NCBI RefSeq assembly: GCF_001042485.2
Contig: NZ_LBMN02000018.1
Span: 78,048-142,047, forward strand
Direction of reading: 5' to 3'
Source: Bacillus paralicheniformis
GTDB lineage: Bacteria > Bacillota > Bacilli > Bacillales > Bacillaceae
DNA: 64,000 nt
The notes under the pieces were generated by a model that saw only the letters and a program-made list of their open reading frames with translations, was not told the DNA's origin and ran no database searches. Below, piece by piece: positions 27,829-35,641 of the stretch (its first letter is position 1; the number at the start of each line of letters is the position of its first letter). A program made the translations under genes and the position numbers.

Positions 27829-27957
27829 TTGAAAATGTCTGATACTGAATATAATGATGACTTTGAAGAAAACGATGCGGCCGAGCTTAGGTTGCAAATT
27901 GAAATAAGCGTCATATACTGGGAAGCAGATAGACGTTTGTTGGAGGTACAATTATGA
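27829..27957 (+). CDS. Small 42-residue ORF translationally coupled to murC
   Basis: A TTG start at 27829 lies 11 nt after a perfect AGGAGG (27812-27817). The 42-codon frame encodes a strongly acidic N-terminal half ([18 protein letters not shown]) and an amphipathic C-terminal half rich in Ile/Leu/Trp ([17 protein letters not shown]). Its TGA (27955-27957) overlaps the murC ATG (27954) as ATGA, and the murC ribosome site TTGGAGG lies inside its last codons. A strong ribosome site with exactly such overlap is unlikely to be chance. No family is recognised. An alternative ATG at 27835 is too far from the ribosome site. Confidence 0.55.
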   Translation: MKMSDTEYNDDFEENDAAELRLQIEISVIYWEADRRLLEVQL

Positions 27958-29252
27958 CTGTTTATCATTTTGTCGGAATAAAAGGGACAGGTATGAGTCC
28001 GCTTGCCCAAATTCTCCATGATAATGGATATAATGTCCAAGGATCGGATATCGAAAAGTACATTTTTACACAAACCGCTTTAGAGGAGAGAAATATCCCG
28101 ATATATCCGTTTGATCCGGAAAATATCAAGCCGGGAATGACTGTTATTGCCGGAAATGCTTTTCCCGACACCCATCCTGAAATTGAAAAAGCGCGAGCCG
28201 AAGGCCTGCAAGTCGTGCGGTATCATAAATTCCTCGGTGACTATCTGAAGAAATTTACGAGTATTGCCGTGACAGGGGCACATGGCAAAACGTCAACGAC
28301 GGGTCTTTTATCCCATGTCATCCAGAAAGCAAAACCGACATCTTATCTGATTGGAGACGGGACTGGAAAAGGCTGCGAAAACAGCGAGTACTTTGTGCTT
28401 GAAGCCTGCGAATACAGAAGGCATTTTCTGAGCTATCAGCCTGATTATGCGATCATGACAAATATTGATTTTGATCATCCCGATTATTTCGCGAATATCG
28501 ATGATGTATTTGACGCATTTCAAACGATGGCATTACAGGTGAACAAGGGAATTATCGCATGCGGCGACGACGAATATTTGATGAAAATCCATGCGAACGT
28601 TCCAGTCGTATACTACGGCTTTGCCGAGGAAAACGATTTTCAGGCGAGAAATGTCATCAAAAATACCGAGGGCACAACGTTCGATGTTTTCGTCAGGAAC
28701 ACATTCTACGATACCTTCTATATACCGGCATACGGCAGCCATAACGTTCTGAACGCTTTGGCCGTTATTGCACTCTGCCATTATGAACAGGTCGATGTCG
28801 ATATCATTAAAGAAGGATTGCAAACCTTTGGCGGCGTTAAACGCAGATTTAACGAAAAACATGCCGGCAGCCAAGTGTTGATTGACGATTATGCCCATCA
28901 TCCGACTGAAATCACGGTGACGATTGAAGCAGCCAGACAGAAGTATCCGGAACGGGACGTTGTCGCAGTATTTCAACCGCATACATTTACGCGTACGCAG
29001 TCGTTCCTGAATGAGTTTGCCGAAAGCCTCAAGAAAGCCGATTACGTATATCTTTGCGATATATTCGGATCTGCCCGAGAAAATGCAGGAAAGCTGACGA
29101 TCGGCGATTTGCAGGAGAAAATCCCGCAGGCGAAGCTGATCGATGAAAATGACACATCGATTTTAAAGGAGCATGAAAATGCAGTGTTAATTTTCATGGG
29201 CGCAGGTGACATTCAAAAGTATTTAAAAGCATATGAAAATGTATTAGCATAA
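27954..29252 (+). CDS. murC: UDP-N-acetylmuramate--L-alanine ligase MurC
   Basis: 432 residues; adds L-Ala to UDP-MurNAc with ATP, the first committed peptide step of cytoplasmic peptidoglycan synthesis. Seen: N-terminal UDP-binding Rossmann [11 protein letters not shown] (8-18), ATP loop GAHGKTST at 108-115, the Mur ligase substrate motif around FEVEACEYR-like [11 protein letters not shown], and the third domain with [10 protein letters not shown]. Length and motifs are standard. Start ATG 27954 has TTGGAGG and overlaps the preceding small ORF by 4 bp. Located after sftA as in B. subtilis. Confidence 0.96.
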   Translation: MTVYHFVGIKGTGMSPLAQILHDNGYNVQGSDIEKYIFTQTALEERNIPIYPFDPENIKPGMTVIAGNAFPDTHPEIEKARAEGLQVVRYHKFLGDYLKKFTSIAVTGAHGKTSTTGLLSHVIQKAKPTSYLIGDGTGKGCENSEYFVLEACEYRRHFLSYQPDYAIMTNIDFDHPDYFANIDDVFDAFQTMALQVNKGIIACGDDEYLMKIHANVPVVYYGFAEENDFQARNVIKNTEGTTFDVFVRNTFYDTFYIPAYGSHNVLNALAVIALCHYEQVDVDIIKEGLQTFGGVKRRFNEKHAGSQVLIDDYAHHPTEITVTIEAARQKYPERDVVAVFQPHTFTRTQSFLNEFAESLKKADYVYLCDIFGSARENAGKLTIGDLQEKIPQAKLIDENDTSILKEHENAVLIFMGAGDIQKYLKAYENVLA

Positions 29253-29257
29253 TGAGA

Positions 29258-29291
29258 AAAAGGCAGTGTGAGTCAATCCGCTGCTTTTTTG
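29258..29291 (+). terminator. Weak terminator after murC
   Basis: AAAAGGCAG and CTGCTTTT form a stem with one bulged G around a long loop, followed by six T. Confidence 0.55.
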
Positions 29292-29317
29292 TACATATGG
29301 AGCCGGGAGTTTCTGTT

Positions 29318-29346
29318 AAAGGAATTCTCCTGTGCGTGTAGAAAAA
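29318..29346 (+). promoter_or_regulatory. Candidate sigma-H promoter of ytxGHJ
   Basis: AAGGAATT (29319-29326) and GAAA (29341-29344) are spaced as in RnAGGAwww-N11/12-RnnGAAT promoters, with one mismatch in the -10. The orthologous csb40 (ytxGHJ) operon is known to use both sigma-H and sigma-B. Confidence 0.5.
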
Positions 29347-29358
29347 GTAAATATAAAG

Positions 29359-29383
29359 GTTTACGATTTAAACAATTGGGTAT
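29359..29383 (+). promoter_or_regulatory. Sigma-B promoter of ytxGHJ
   Basis: GTTTAC (29359-29364), a 13-nt spacer and GGGTAT (29378-29383) agree with the general-stress consensus GTTTAA-N12/15-GGGTAT at all but one position. It lies 37 bp before the ytxG start. Confidence 0.85.
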
Positions 29384-29419
29384 ACATCAATTGTAAGACC
29401 TTAGCTCGAGGAGGATAAG

Positions 29420-29842
29420 ATGATTATTATTCTATATTTAAGCGCCGCACTCATTGCTGTCAGCTTTCTTATTCTGGTTATCTATTTATCAAAAACATTA
29501 AAATCGCTTCAAGTCACACTCAATCATGTTGCCGCAACGCTGGAAGGTGTTGAAGGACAAATGAAAGGCATCACAGCTGAAACAACGGAGCTCCTGAATA
29601 AGACGAACCGGCTCGCTGATGATATTCAGGAAAAATCTTTGAAGCTGAATACGGTCGTGGATGCCGTTCAGGAAGTCGGCACATCGGTCAGGCAGTTTAA
29701 CAGCTCCATTCAGCAGGTTTCAGAGTCCGTCACATCAGCCGCAGAGCAAAACCGTGAAAAAATTTCTCAAGTTGTCAGCTGGAGCAATGCAGCTTTGGAA
29801 ATTTGGAATAGATGGAAACAAAAGAAGATGAAGGAGGAATAA
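29420..29842 (+). CDS. ytxG: General stress protein YtxG (DUF948)
   Basis: 140 residues. One N-terminal membrane segment (about 2-24) is followed by a long predicted coiled coil with heptad hydrophobics ([20 protein letters not shown] onward), the DUF948 architecture. It heads the csb40 operon ytxG-ytxH-ytxJ, induced by heat, salt and ethanol through sigma-B in B. subtilis. The molecular role is unknown. GAGGAGGATAAG precedes the ATG. ytxH follows after 3 bp. Confidence 0.9.
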   Translation: MIIILYLSAALIAVSFLILVIYLSKTLKSLQVTLNHVAATLEGVEGQMKGITAETTELLNKTNRLADDIQEKSLKLNTVVDAVQEVGTSVRQFNSSIQQVSESVTSAAEQNREKISQVVSWSNAALEIWNRWKQKKMKEE

Positions 29843-29845
29843 TTT

Positions 29846-30262
29846 ATGAGTAAAGATGGAATGAATACTAAAGATTTTTTAATCGGCACATTTGTAGGCG
29901 GAATCATCGGGGCAGCCGCAGCTTTATTTTTAGCACCGAAGTCAGGGAAAGAGCTTCGCGATGACCTCGGAAATCAGGCTGTCGTTTTAAAAGATAAGAC
30001 CGGAAAGCTCACAAGCGAAGCGAGGGAGAGAGGTTCTGAGTACGTCAGCATCGCCAAAGAGAAGACATCTTCGATTTCACAGCTTGTTGCCGACCAGTCT
30101 TCACAGATCATGGATAAAGTCAAAGACTTGCGAAACAAAGGTGCTGAAAAAGCTGATGAACTAAAGGAAGAAGCATCGACTAAAATCGAAGAACAGGCTG
30201 AAGAAGCCAAAAATGAAATAGAAGATGAAGCAAGGGAAACAGCGGATACCGTCCAGAAATAA
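29846..30262 (+). CDS. ytxH: General stress protein YtxH
   Basis: 138 residues. The N-terminal glycine-rich membrane segment with the YtxH signature (FLIGTFVGGIIGAAAALFLAPKSGKELRDDL split around residues 10-40) is followed by a highly charged helical tail of Lys/Glu/Ala repeats (from about 95). Small membrane-associated stress protein of unknown function. It follows ytxG by 3 bp, with AAGGAGGAAT before the ATG, and ends where the ytxJ ribosome site begins. Confidence 0.9.
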   Translation: MSKDGMNTKDFLIGTFVGGIIGAAAALFLAPKSGKELRDDLGNQAVVLKDKTGKLTSEARERGSEYVSIAKEKTSSISQLVADQSSQIMDKVKDLRNKGAEKADELKEEASTKIEEQAEEAKNEIEDEARETADTVQK

Positions 30263-30282
30263 TGGAGGAAAGGGAGATCACC

Positions 30283-30609
30283 GTGTCGAAACAGCTCATT
30301 CAAACAGAGGATGAATTTAAAAAGCTTGCAGAAAACAACGATACATTTATCTTTTTGAAACATAGTGTGACATGCCCGATCAGCAGGCGCGCGTTTGAAG
30401 AATTTGAATCATTCGCCAATCAGCATGAAGACATACCGGCTTATTATTTAAAAGTGCAGGAAAGCCGACCGCTGTCAAACTATATCGCTGAGCAGTACGG
30501 AATTAAACACGAAAGTCCTCAAGCCTTCATTTTTACAAACGGGAACGTGAAATGGCACGCCTCCCATTCGCAAATTACAGCTCAAGCACTTGCGGAAAAC
30601 AGCAGATAA
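30283..30609 (+). CDS. ytxJ: YtxJ, bacilliredoxin-like thioredoxin-fold protein
   Basis: 108 residues, thioredoxin fold with a monothiol active site CPIS at 31-34 (SVTCPISRRAFEEF). The family is described as a bacillithiol-system redox protein, expected to remove bacillithiol from protein mixed disulfides. An ATG at 30262 overlaps the ytxH stop and is in frame, but the GTG at 30283 has GGGAG six bases upstream and gives the orthologue's length, so I use it. Last gene of the stress operon, followed by a terminator. Confidence 0.87.
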   Translation: MSKQLIQTEDEFKKLAENNDTFIFLKHSVTCPISRRAFEEFESFANQHEDIPAYYLKVQESRPLSNYIAEQYGIKHESPQAFIFTNGNVKWHASHSQITAQALAENSR

Positions 30610-30618
30610 TCCGCAGGT

Positions 30619-30655
30619 AAAAACGGCCAAGACGTATAGCGTTTTGGCCGTTTTC
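30619..30655 (+). terminator. Terminator after ytxJ
   Basis: AAAACGGCCAA pairs with TTGGCCGTTTT (11 bp) around a 13-nt loop; the tail TTTTC is part of the stem end. Confidence 0.8.
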
Positions 30656-30758
30656 TATGTTGTTATGATGCTTTTGCCTCATGGAAATGCCTTTTTAGGA
30701 TAATGTATCGTTTGATCCATGGTTGTACGTTATAATTAATAAAACAGGAGGTGATGAG

Positions 30759-31376
30759 TTGAACACTGAATTAAAGGACATGCTTCAATCCGTTCTAAAA
30801 GAAGAATTGAGTCCGATCAATCAGCGTCTTGATGGAATCGACAAGCGCTTAGACAAAATCGACGCACGCTTCGTTGAGGTCGACAAGCGCTTCGATGAAG
30901 TGGATGCACGCTTCGCTGAGATCGACAAGCGCTTCGATGAAGTGGACGCACGTTTCGCTGAGATCGACAAGCGCTTCGATGAAGTTGACGCACGCTTCGT
31001 TGAGATCGACAAGCGCTTCGATGAAGTGGACGCACGTTTCGTTGAAGTAGATAAGCGCTTCGATGAAGTGGACGCACATTTCGTTGAAGTAGATAAGCGC
31101 TTTAACGCAATCGACAAGCGCTTCAAAGAAATAGACGGGCGCTTAAACAAAGTAGAAAACCGCTTAAACGCAATGGACAAGCGGCTGAATCGGCTTGAAA
31201 CAGATATAGATGAACTGAAAAGAGGACAGGAGAGGCTCCCGAAAACGATCATCGAGAACATCGGACAATTTACGGAGAACATTGTCGAACATGCCGATGA
31301 TAAGGCGGCTGCCTTGAATGACAGGGTTTTTAGCGTCGAAACCGCAATACAGAGAATATACAGGTTATCAAGTTAA
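30759..31376 (+). CDS. Repeat-built coiled-coil protein of unknown function
   Basis: 205 residues. TTG 30759 has AGGAGG ending 6 nt upstream; the frame is open back to 30723. After an amphipathic start (ELKDMLQSVLKEELSPINQRL) the protein is a run of 14-residue units DKRFDEVDARF(A/V)E(I/V), five of them almost identical, flanked by degenerate units, and then a non-repetitive end (from about residue 135). Each unit is two 7-residue halves with the F/V/I positions on one face, which predicts a long parallel coiled coil, probably oligomeric. No membrane segment. A TATAAT lies at 30731-30736. I do not remember it between ytxJ and aroA in B. subtilis 168. Function unknown. Confidence 0.8.
   Translation: MNTELKDMLQSVLKEELSPINQRLDGIDKRLDKIDARFVEVDKRFDEVDARFAEIDKRFDEVDARFAEIDKRFDEVDARFVEIDKRFDEVDARFVEVDKRFDEVDAHFVEVDKRFNAIDKRFKEIDGRLNKVENRLNAMDKRLNRLETDIDELKRGQERLPKTIIENIGQFTENIVEHADDKAAALNDRVFSVETAIQRIYRLSS
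30840..31110 (+). repeat. 42-bp tandem repeat coding 14-residue units
   Basis: GACAAGCGCTTCGATGAAGT-type half-units alternate with GACGCACG(C/T)TTCG-type half-units every 21 bp, with full 42-bp periodicity. The central copies are near-identical, the outer ones diverged, as expected from unequal exchange or replication slippage. Because the period is a multiple of three, several other frames are also open here. Confidence 0.92.
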
Positions 31377-31587
31377 AGAATCAAACAGGATTCTTTTTTT
31401 TTATTCTTCCGACAAACACCCGCACAGCAAGGGATAAACCGCATATAATGCTTTATCGCTTAAAAGCGTTTTGGTAATAAAGAATTTTTTCGTGACATTT
31501 TAAGAAACATTGTTTATAATAAACCCTAATCAATTGAATCATTCTTATTCTCATAGAGGGTGAAGTTAAAAAGAAAGGATGGATAAC

Positions 31588-32664
31588 ATGAGCAACACTG
31601 AACTTGATTTGCTGAGGCAGCAGGCGAATGAATTAAACTTGCAAATATTAAAGCTGATTAATGAGCGAGGAAGAATCGTTCAGGAGATTGGAAAAGCGAA
31701 GGAAGCGCAAGGCATCAACCGCTACGATCCAGTCAGAGAAAGAGCGATGCTGAACGAAATTATTGAAAATAATGACGGACCGTTTGAAAACTCGACGATC
31801 CAGCATATTTTCAAAGAGATTTTCAAAGCTGGACTTGAGCTTCAGGAAGACGATCACAGCAAAGCACTGCTCGTTTCCCGCAAGAAAAAGCCTGAAAATA
31901 CGATCGTTGATTTGAAAGGCGAAAAGATCGGCGACGGAGAACAAAGATTTATCGTCGGTCCGTGTGCAGTTGAAAGCTATGAGCAAGTAGCCGAAGTTGC
32001 AGCCGCAGCTAAAAAGCAAGGCTTGAAACTGCTTCGCGGCGGAGCCTTCAAACCCCGTACAAGCCCGTACGACTTCCAAGGCCTCGGTGTTGAAGGCCTG
32101 CAAATCTTAAAGCGTGTTGCTGATGAGTATGATCTTGCCGTCATCAGTGAGATCGTGAATCCGCAGCATATTGAAGAAGCCATTGATTACATTGATGTTA
32201 TCCAAATCGGCGCCCGCAACATGCAAAACTTCGAGCTCTTAAAAGCCGCCGGTTCAGTGAAGAAGCCGGTTCTGCTAAAGCGCGGACTTGCCGCAACGCT
32301 GAAGGAATTCATCAATGCAGCGGAGTACATCATGTCACAGGGCAATGATCAAATCATCCTTTGCGAACGCGGAATCAGAACGTATGAGACAGCGACTAGA
32401 AATACGCTTGATATCTCAGCTGTGCCGATCCTGAAGCAGGAAACTCACCTTCCTGTATTCGTGGATGTCACTCATTCTACCGGACGCCGCGACTTGCTGC
32501 TTCCGACAGCAAAAGCAGCGCTTGCGATCGGAGCTGACGGCGTCATGGCCGAAGTTCACCCTGATCCTTCTGTCGCGCTTTCCGACTCTGCTCAGCAAAT
32601 GGATATCCCGACATTTGAAAAATGGTTAAATGAACTGAAGCCGCTCGTTCAAGTAAAAGCATAA
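31588..32664 (+). CDS. aroA: Bifunctional chorismate mutase / DAHP synthase AroA (AroX)
   Basis: 358 residues. An N-terminal AroQ-type chorismate mutase (about 1-85, [20 protein letters not shown]) is fused to a KDSA-like DAHP synthase (about 105-355) with [21 protein letters not shown], and the metal-binding C/H/E/D set including ERGIRTYE and [10 protein letters not shown]. It condenses PEP and erythrose 4-phosphate as the entry step of aromatic amino acid synthesis, and the mutase part gives feedback by chorismate/prephenate. Start ATG 31588 after AAAGGAT gives exactly the B. subtilis length; ATG 31579 is in frame but overlaps the ribosome site. Confidence 0.95.
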   Translation: MSNTELDLLRQQANELNLQILKLINERGRIVQEIGKAKEAQGINRYDPVRERAMLNEIIENNDGPFENSTIQHIFKEIFKAGLELQEDDHSKALLVSRKKKPENTIVDLKGEKIGDGEQRFIVGPCAVESYEQVAEVAAAAKKQGLKLLRGGAFKPRTSPYDFQGLGVEGLQILKRVADEYDLAVISEIVNPQHIEEAIDYIDVIQIGARNMQNFELLKAAGSVKKPVLLKRGLAATLKEFINAAEYIMSQGNDQIILCERGIRTYETATRNTLDISAVPILKQETHLPVFVDVTHSTGRRDLLLPTAKAALAIGADGVMAEVHPDPSVALSDSAQQMDIPTFEKWLNELKPLVQVKA

Positions 32665-32675
32665 GATTCGTTTAT

Positions 32676-32703
32676 GGACCGCTTTCGAGCGGTCCTTTTT
32701 TTA
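32676..32703 (+). terminator. Terminator after aroA
   Basis: GGACCGCT, UUCG tetraloop, AGCGGTCC and seven T: a textbook intrinsic terminator. Confidence 0.95.
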
Positions 32704-32786
32704 GTTGTCATCAAAAATTGTCGAAAAAATGTCTTATTTTTAATTAAAAAGCTGTTTATTCTTATTTAAATTAATTATAAAAATAA

Positions 32787-32823
32787 AGGGAACGTTTTCA
32801 TATTAGGTAAAACCGTGTATAAT
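32787..32823 (+). promoter_or_regulatory. Candidate ccpA promoter with an overlapping cre-like sequence
   Basis: TTTTCA (32795-32800), a 17-nt spacer and TATAAT (32818-32823) form a plausible sigma-A promoter. The 14-mer 32787-32800 matches 11 of 14 positions of the cre consensus, with a perfect right half. A second candidate -35 (TTGACA 32908-32913) lies nearer the gene but without a well-spaced -10. The 316 bp between aroA and ccpA are AT-rich and hold no ORF. Confidence 0.4.
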
Positions 32824-32980
32824 TTCAGAGAGCCCCTTTATGTTTTGGCAGGTTATGAAAAATAATGTAAACTTGAGTTCTGTTTATTTTACATAAAGTT
32901 TTACATTTTGACATTTCTCTACATGAAAATGTTTATGCTATAGGAAAAGAAAAGTGTACCCAGTTGAAGGAGTGGTAAAA

Positions 32981-33982
32981 ATGAGTAATGTGACAATATA
33001 TGATGTAGCACGCGAAGCAAATGTAAGTATGGCAACCGTTTCCAGGGTTGTGAACGGAAATCCGAACGTCAAGCCGACGACGAGAAAGAAGGTGCTTGAA
33101 GCCATCGAGCGTCTTGGCTATCGTCCAAATGCCGTGGCAAGGGGCCTTGCAAGCAAAAAGACGACGACTGTCGGCGTGATCATTCCCGATATTTCCAGCA
33201 TCTTTTATTCAGAGCTGGCGAGGGGAATCGAAGATATCGCAACGATGTACAAGTACAATATTATTTTGAGCAACTCCGACCAGAATATGGACAAAGAACT
33301 TCATCTTTTGAATACGATGCTGGGAAAACAAGTTGACGGTATCGTCTTTATGAGCGGAAATGTCACTGAAGAGCATGTGGAGGAGTTTAAGCGGTCACCA
33401 GTTCCGATCGTGCTTGCGGCATCTGTTGAAGAAAAAGGGGAAACGCCGTCGGTTGCGATCGATTATGAACAGGCGATTTATGATGCGGCTACCATGCTGA
33501 TTGAAAAAGGCCATAAGCGCCTTGCGTTTGTATCAGGACCTATGACTGAGCCGGTCAATCAAGCGAAAAAACTTCAAGGCTTTAAAAGAGCGCTTGAGGA
33601 TAAGGGGCTGACATTTAAAGAAGAGTATGTCGCAGAAGGCGATTATACGTACGATTCAGGAATGGAAGCGCTGGAGGCGCTAATGAAGCTGGATGAAAAA
33701 CCGACGGCCGTCCTGTCAGCGACAGACGAAATGGCACTCGGCGTTATTCACGCAGCACAGGATAAAGGACTGGCTATTCCGGATGACCTTGAAGTGATCG
33801 GCTTTGACAATACAAGGCTTTCATTAATGGTTCGACCGCAGCTGTCGACTGTCGTCCAGCCGACGTATGATATCGGTGCCGTAGCGATGAGACTTCTGAC
33901 AAAGCTGATGAACAAAGAGGAAGTCGAAGAGCATATTGTCCAGCTGCCGCATCGCATTGAACTCAGACAATCAACAAAATGA
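32981..33982 (+). CDS. ccpA: Catabolite control protein A (CcpA), LacI/GalR family
   Basis: 333 residues. The HTH with hinge helix is at 4-60 ([22 protein letters not shown] split over 4-25; the cre minor-groove hinge around [11 protein letters not shown]), followed by the periplasmic-binding-protein-like effector core. Bound to HPr-Ser46-P it represses or activates carbon genes at cre sites; candidate cre sites in this window precede ackA and lie between acuA and acsA. The frame is open to 32954, but GAAGGAG lies before ATG 32981, matching the B. subtilis start (334 residues). Followed by the motPS stator genes, as in B. subtilis. Confidence 0.96.
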   Translation: MSNVTIYDVAREANVSMATVSRVVNGNPNVKPTTRKKVLEAIERLGYRPNAVARGLASKKTTTVGVIIPDISSIFYSELARGIEDIATMYKYNIILSNSDQNMDKELHLLNTMLGKQVDGIVFMSGNVTEEHVEEFKRSPVPIVLAASVEEKGETPSVAIDYEQAIYDAATMLIEKGHKRLAFVSGPMTEPVNQAKKLQGFKRALEDKGLTFKEEYVAEGDYTYDSGMEALEALMKLDEKPTAVLSATDEMALGVIHAAQDKGLAIPDDLEVIGFDNTRLSLMVRPQLSTVVQPTYDIGAVAMRLLTKLMNKEEVEEHIVQLPHRIELRQSTK

Positions 33983-34000
33983 TCATGATTAAATAAACGA

Positions 34001-34053
34001 GAAAGAAAGCAAGTGTTCACAGCTTTTTTCGTGAATTGCTTGCTTTCTTTTCC
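34001..34053 (+). terminator. Terminator/attenuating hairpin between ccpA and motP
   Basis: AAGAAAGCAAG pairs with CTTGCTTTCTT, with an inner GTTCAC/GTGAAT-type extension, followed by TTCC. In B. subtilis some ccpA transcripts read through into motPS, so it may be leaky. Confidence 0.7.
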
Positions 34054-34077
34054 TTGAGCTGGAGAGATTATGAAAAA

Positions 34078-34896
34078 ATGAAACGATTTGATTATCTGAC
34101 ACCGGTCGGTTTGATTTTGGGTATTTTCATTTTAGTAATCGGCGTTGTCTCTGGAGCGGGGCTTTCCGGTTTTTATTCGTTTATCGATTTGACGTCTTTC
34201 TTTATCGTGACGGGCGGATTGTGTGCAGCTGTTTTCATCAGCTTTTCCCCGAAAGATTTAAAAAGAGCGCCGGCTGTGCTGAAGCAGGTCTTTATTTCGG
34301 AAGAAGACGATGTACGCGACTTGGTCAAAACCTTTGTCAGCCTGTCTGAACAGGCGCGCAAACAAGGAATTTTATCATTGGACGCCAATATCAATGAAAT
34401 GAAAGACCCGTTTTTGAAAAAAGGTCTGCTTCTTGCCATCGACGGATGGGACGAGGAGACGATCCGCAATGTGATGAACTCGGAAATCGCCGCGATGGAA
34501 GAAAGGCACAGAAAGGGAAGAAGAATCTTTGAAAAAGCGGGGGAATTTGCCCCTGCATGGGGAATGATCGGAACCCTTGTCGGACTCGTCATGATGCTCA
34601 AAAACCTGAACAAGCCGGAAACGCTCGGTCCGAATATGGCGATCGCCCTTTTGACGACGCTTTACGGATCCCTTTTAGCCAACATGCTGTTTATACCGAT
34701 CGCCGCAAAGCTTGAAGAAAAGACTGAGAATGAAATCTTTAAGAAGCAGGTCATGATCGAAGGCATCATCGGCATCCAGTCGGGAAGAAATCCGCGAAAT
34801 CTGGAAAGCCAGCTTGTCGTTTTCAGTTCAAAAGAAGAATGGGCAAAAAAGCGGGCGGATCATATAAAACAAAAGGACAGGGCTCATGAAGCTTAG
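34078..34896 (+). CDS. motP: Flagellar stator protein MotP (MotA family)
   Basis: 272 residues, four membrane segments with a large cytoplasmic loop between the second and third; the MotA/TolQ/ExbB motif region AWGMIGTLVGLVMML is near 160-175. Together with MotS it forms the sodium-driven stator of Bacillus. The start ATG 34078 overlaps the stop of a three-codon ORF (ATG AAA AAA TGA at 34070-34081) that has the only good ribosome site (GGAGAG, 5 nt before it), so translation of motP may rely on re-initiation. The 3' end overlaps motS by 11 bp. Confidence 0.92.
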   Translation: MKRFDYLTPVGLILGIFILVIGVVSGAGLSGFYSFIDLTSFFIVTGGLCAAVFISFSPKDLKRAPAVLKQVFISEEDDVRDLVKTFVSLSEQARKQGILSLDANINEMKDPFLKKGLLLAIDGWDEETIRNVMNSEIAAMEERHRKGRRIFEKAGEFAPAWGMIGTLVGLVMMLKNLNKPETLGPNMAIALLTTLYGSLLANMLFIPIAAKLEEKTENEIFKKQVMIEGIIGIQSGRNPRNLESQLVVFSSKEEWAKKRADHIKQKDRAHEA

Positions 34897-35578
34897 ACAT
34901 GAACGAAGAAAGCGCGAGCAGGGTCGCAAATCGTCAAACTGGATCATCACGTTTTCGGATTTGATTACGCTTATCCTCGTGTTCTTTATTTTACTGTTTT
35001 CGATGTCGCAAATCGATTTAAACAAATTTAAAGCAGCAGTCGGTTCATTTCAAGACAGGGCCGACGGCAAATCCGCCGCAGAGCTGAAAAAAGAAAACGC
35101 GGACGATCAGAAGGCTGAAAAAACGGCTAAAAGCCAAGAAGATTTATTAAAGAAAATCAACGACTATATTGAAAAAAATGAACTGTCAAGTTTGATAGCG
35201 GCCAAGCGTGATGAACGGGGCATCATCCTCGTCCTTCAGGAAGCGGTTTTGTTTGATTCGGGAAAAGCGGATCTGAAAGACCAGGCTCACCCGCTTTTGC
35301 ATAAAATCGCCGTCCTTCTCAAATCAGTGTCCAACCCGATCCGTGTGGAGGGGCATACGGACAGCCGCCCGATTTCGACTTACCGTTTTCCATCCAATTG
35401 GGAGCTTTCTGCGGCAAGGGCGAGCACTGTGATCGGCTACTTTACGTCGAAAGAAAAGCTCGACTCTTCACGTTTTCTTGCCATCGGTTATGCCGATACA
35501 AAACCGGTCAAGGACAACCGCACAGAGAGCCATATGAAGGAAAACAGGCGCGTCGAAATTGTCATCGCAAAAAAATAA
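34886..35578 (+). CDS. motS: Flagellar stator protein MotS (MotB family, sodium type)
   Basis: 230 residues. A basic N-tail, one membrane helix (about 19-41) with the ion-binding aspartate D25, and a C-terminal OmpA-like peptidoglycan-binding domain (about 120-228; VEGHTDSRPIS and NWELSAARAS). Seven residues after the aspartate stands V32; in B. subtilis the equivalent valine of MotS, versus leucine in proton-driven MotB, correlates with sodium coupling, so sodium use is predicted. The gene overlaps motP by 11 bp. Confidence 0.92.
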   Translation: MKLRHERRKREQGRKSSNWIITFSDLITLILVFFILLFSMSQIDLNKFKAAVGSFQDRADGKSAAELKKENADDQKAEKTAKSQEDLLKKINDYIEKNELSSLIAAKRDERGIILVLQEAVLFDSGKADLKDQAHPLLHKIAVLLKSVSNPIRVEGHTDSRPISTYRFPSNWELSAARASTVIGYFTSKEKLDSSRFLAIGYADTKPVKDNRTESHMKENRRVEIVIAKK

Positions 35579-35590
35579 GTGAGAAGAAAG

Positions 35591-35620
35591 CAAGGTCTTG
35601 CATAAAAGCAAGGCCTTTTC
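35591..35620. terminator. Terminator between motS and acuC
   Basis: AAGGTCTTGC pairs with GCAAGGCCTT (one G-T pair) around ATAAAA, then TTC; it sits between convergent genes. Confidence 0.7.
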
Positions 35621-35641
35621 TGTACGCCGGGATTTTTCGTA

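Noticed and set aside
30840..31110. Regular repeat that might suggest a CRISPR array
   Set aside because: Tandem coding repeat without spacers and without cas genes; period fits codons.
30817..31282. Three long minus-strand ORFs opposite the coiled-coil gene
   Set aside because: The 42-bp period is a multiple of three, so any frame free of stops in one unit stays open; no ribosome sites and repetitive nonsense products.
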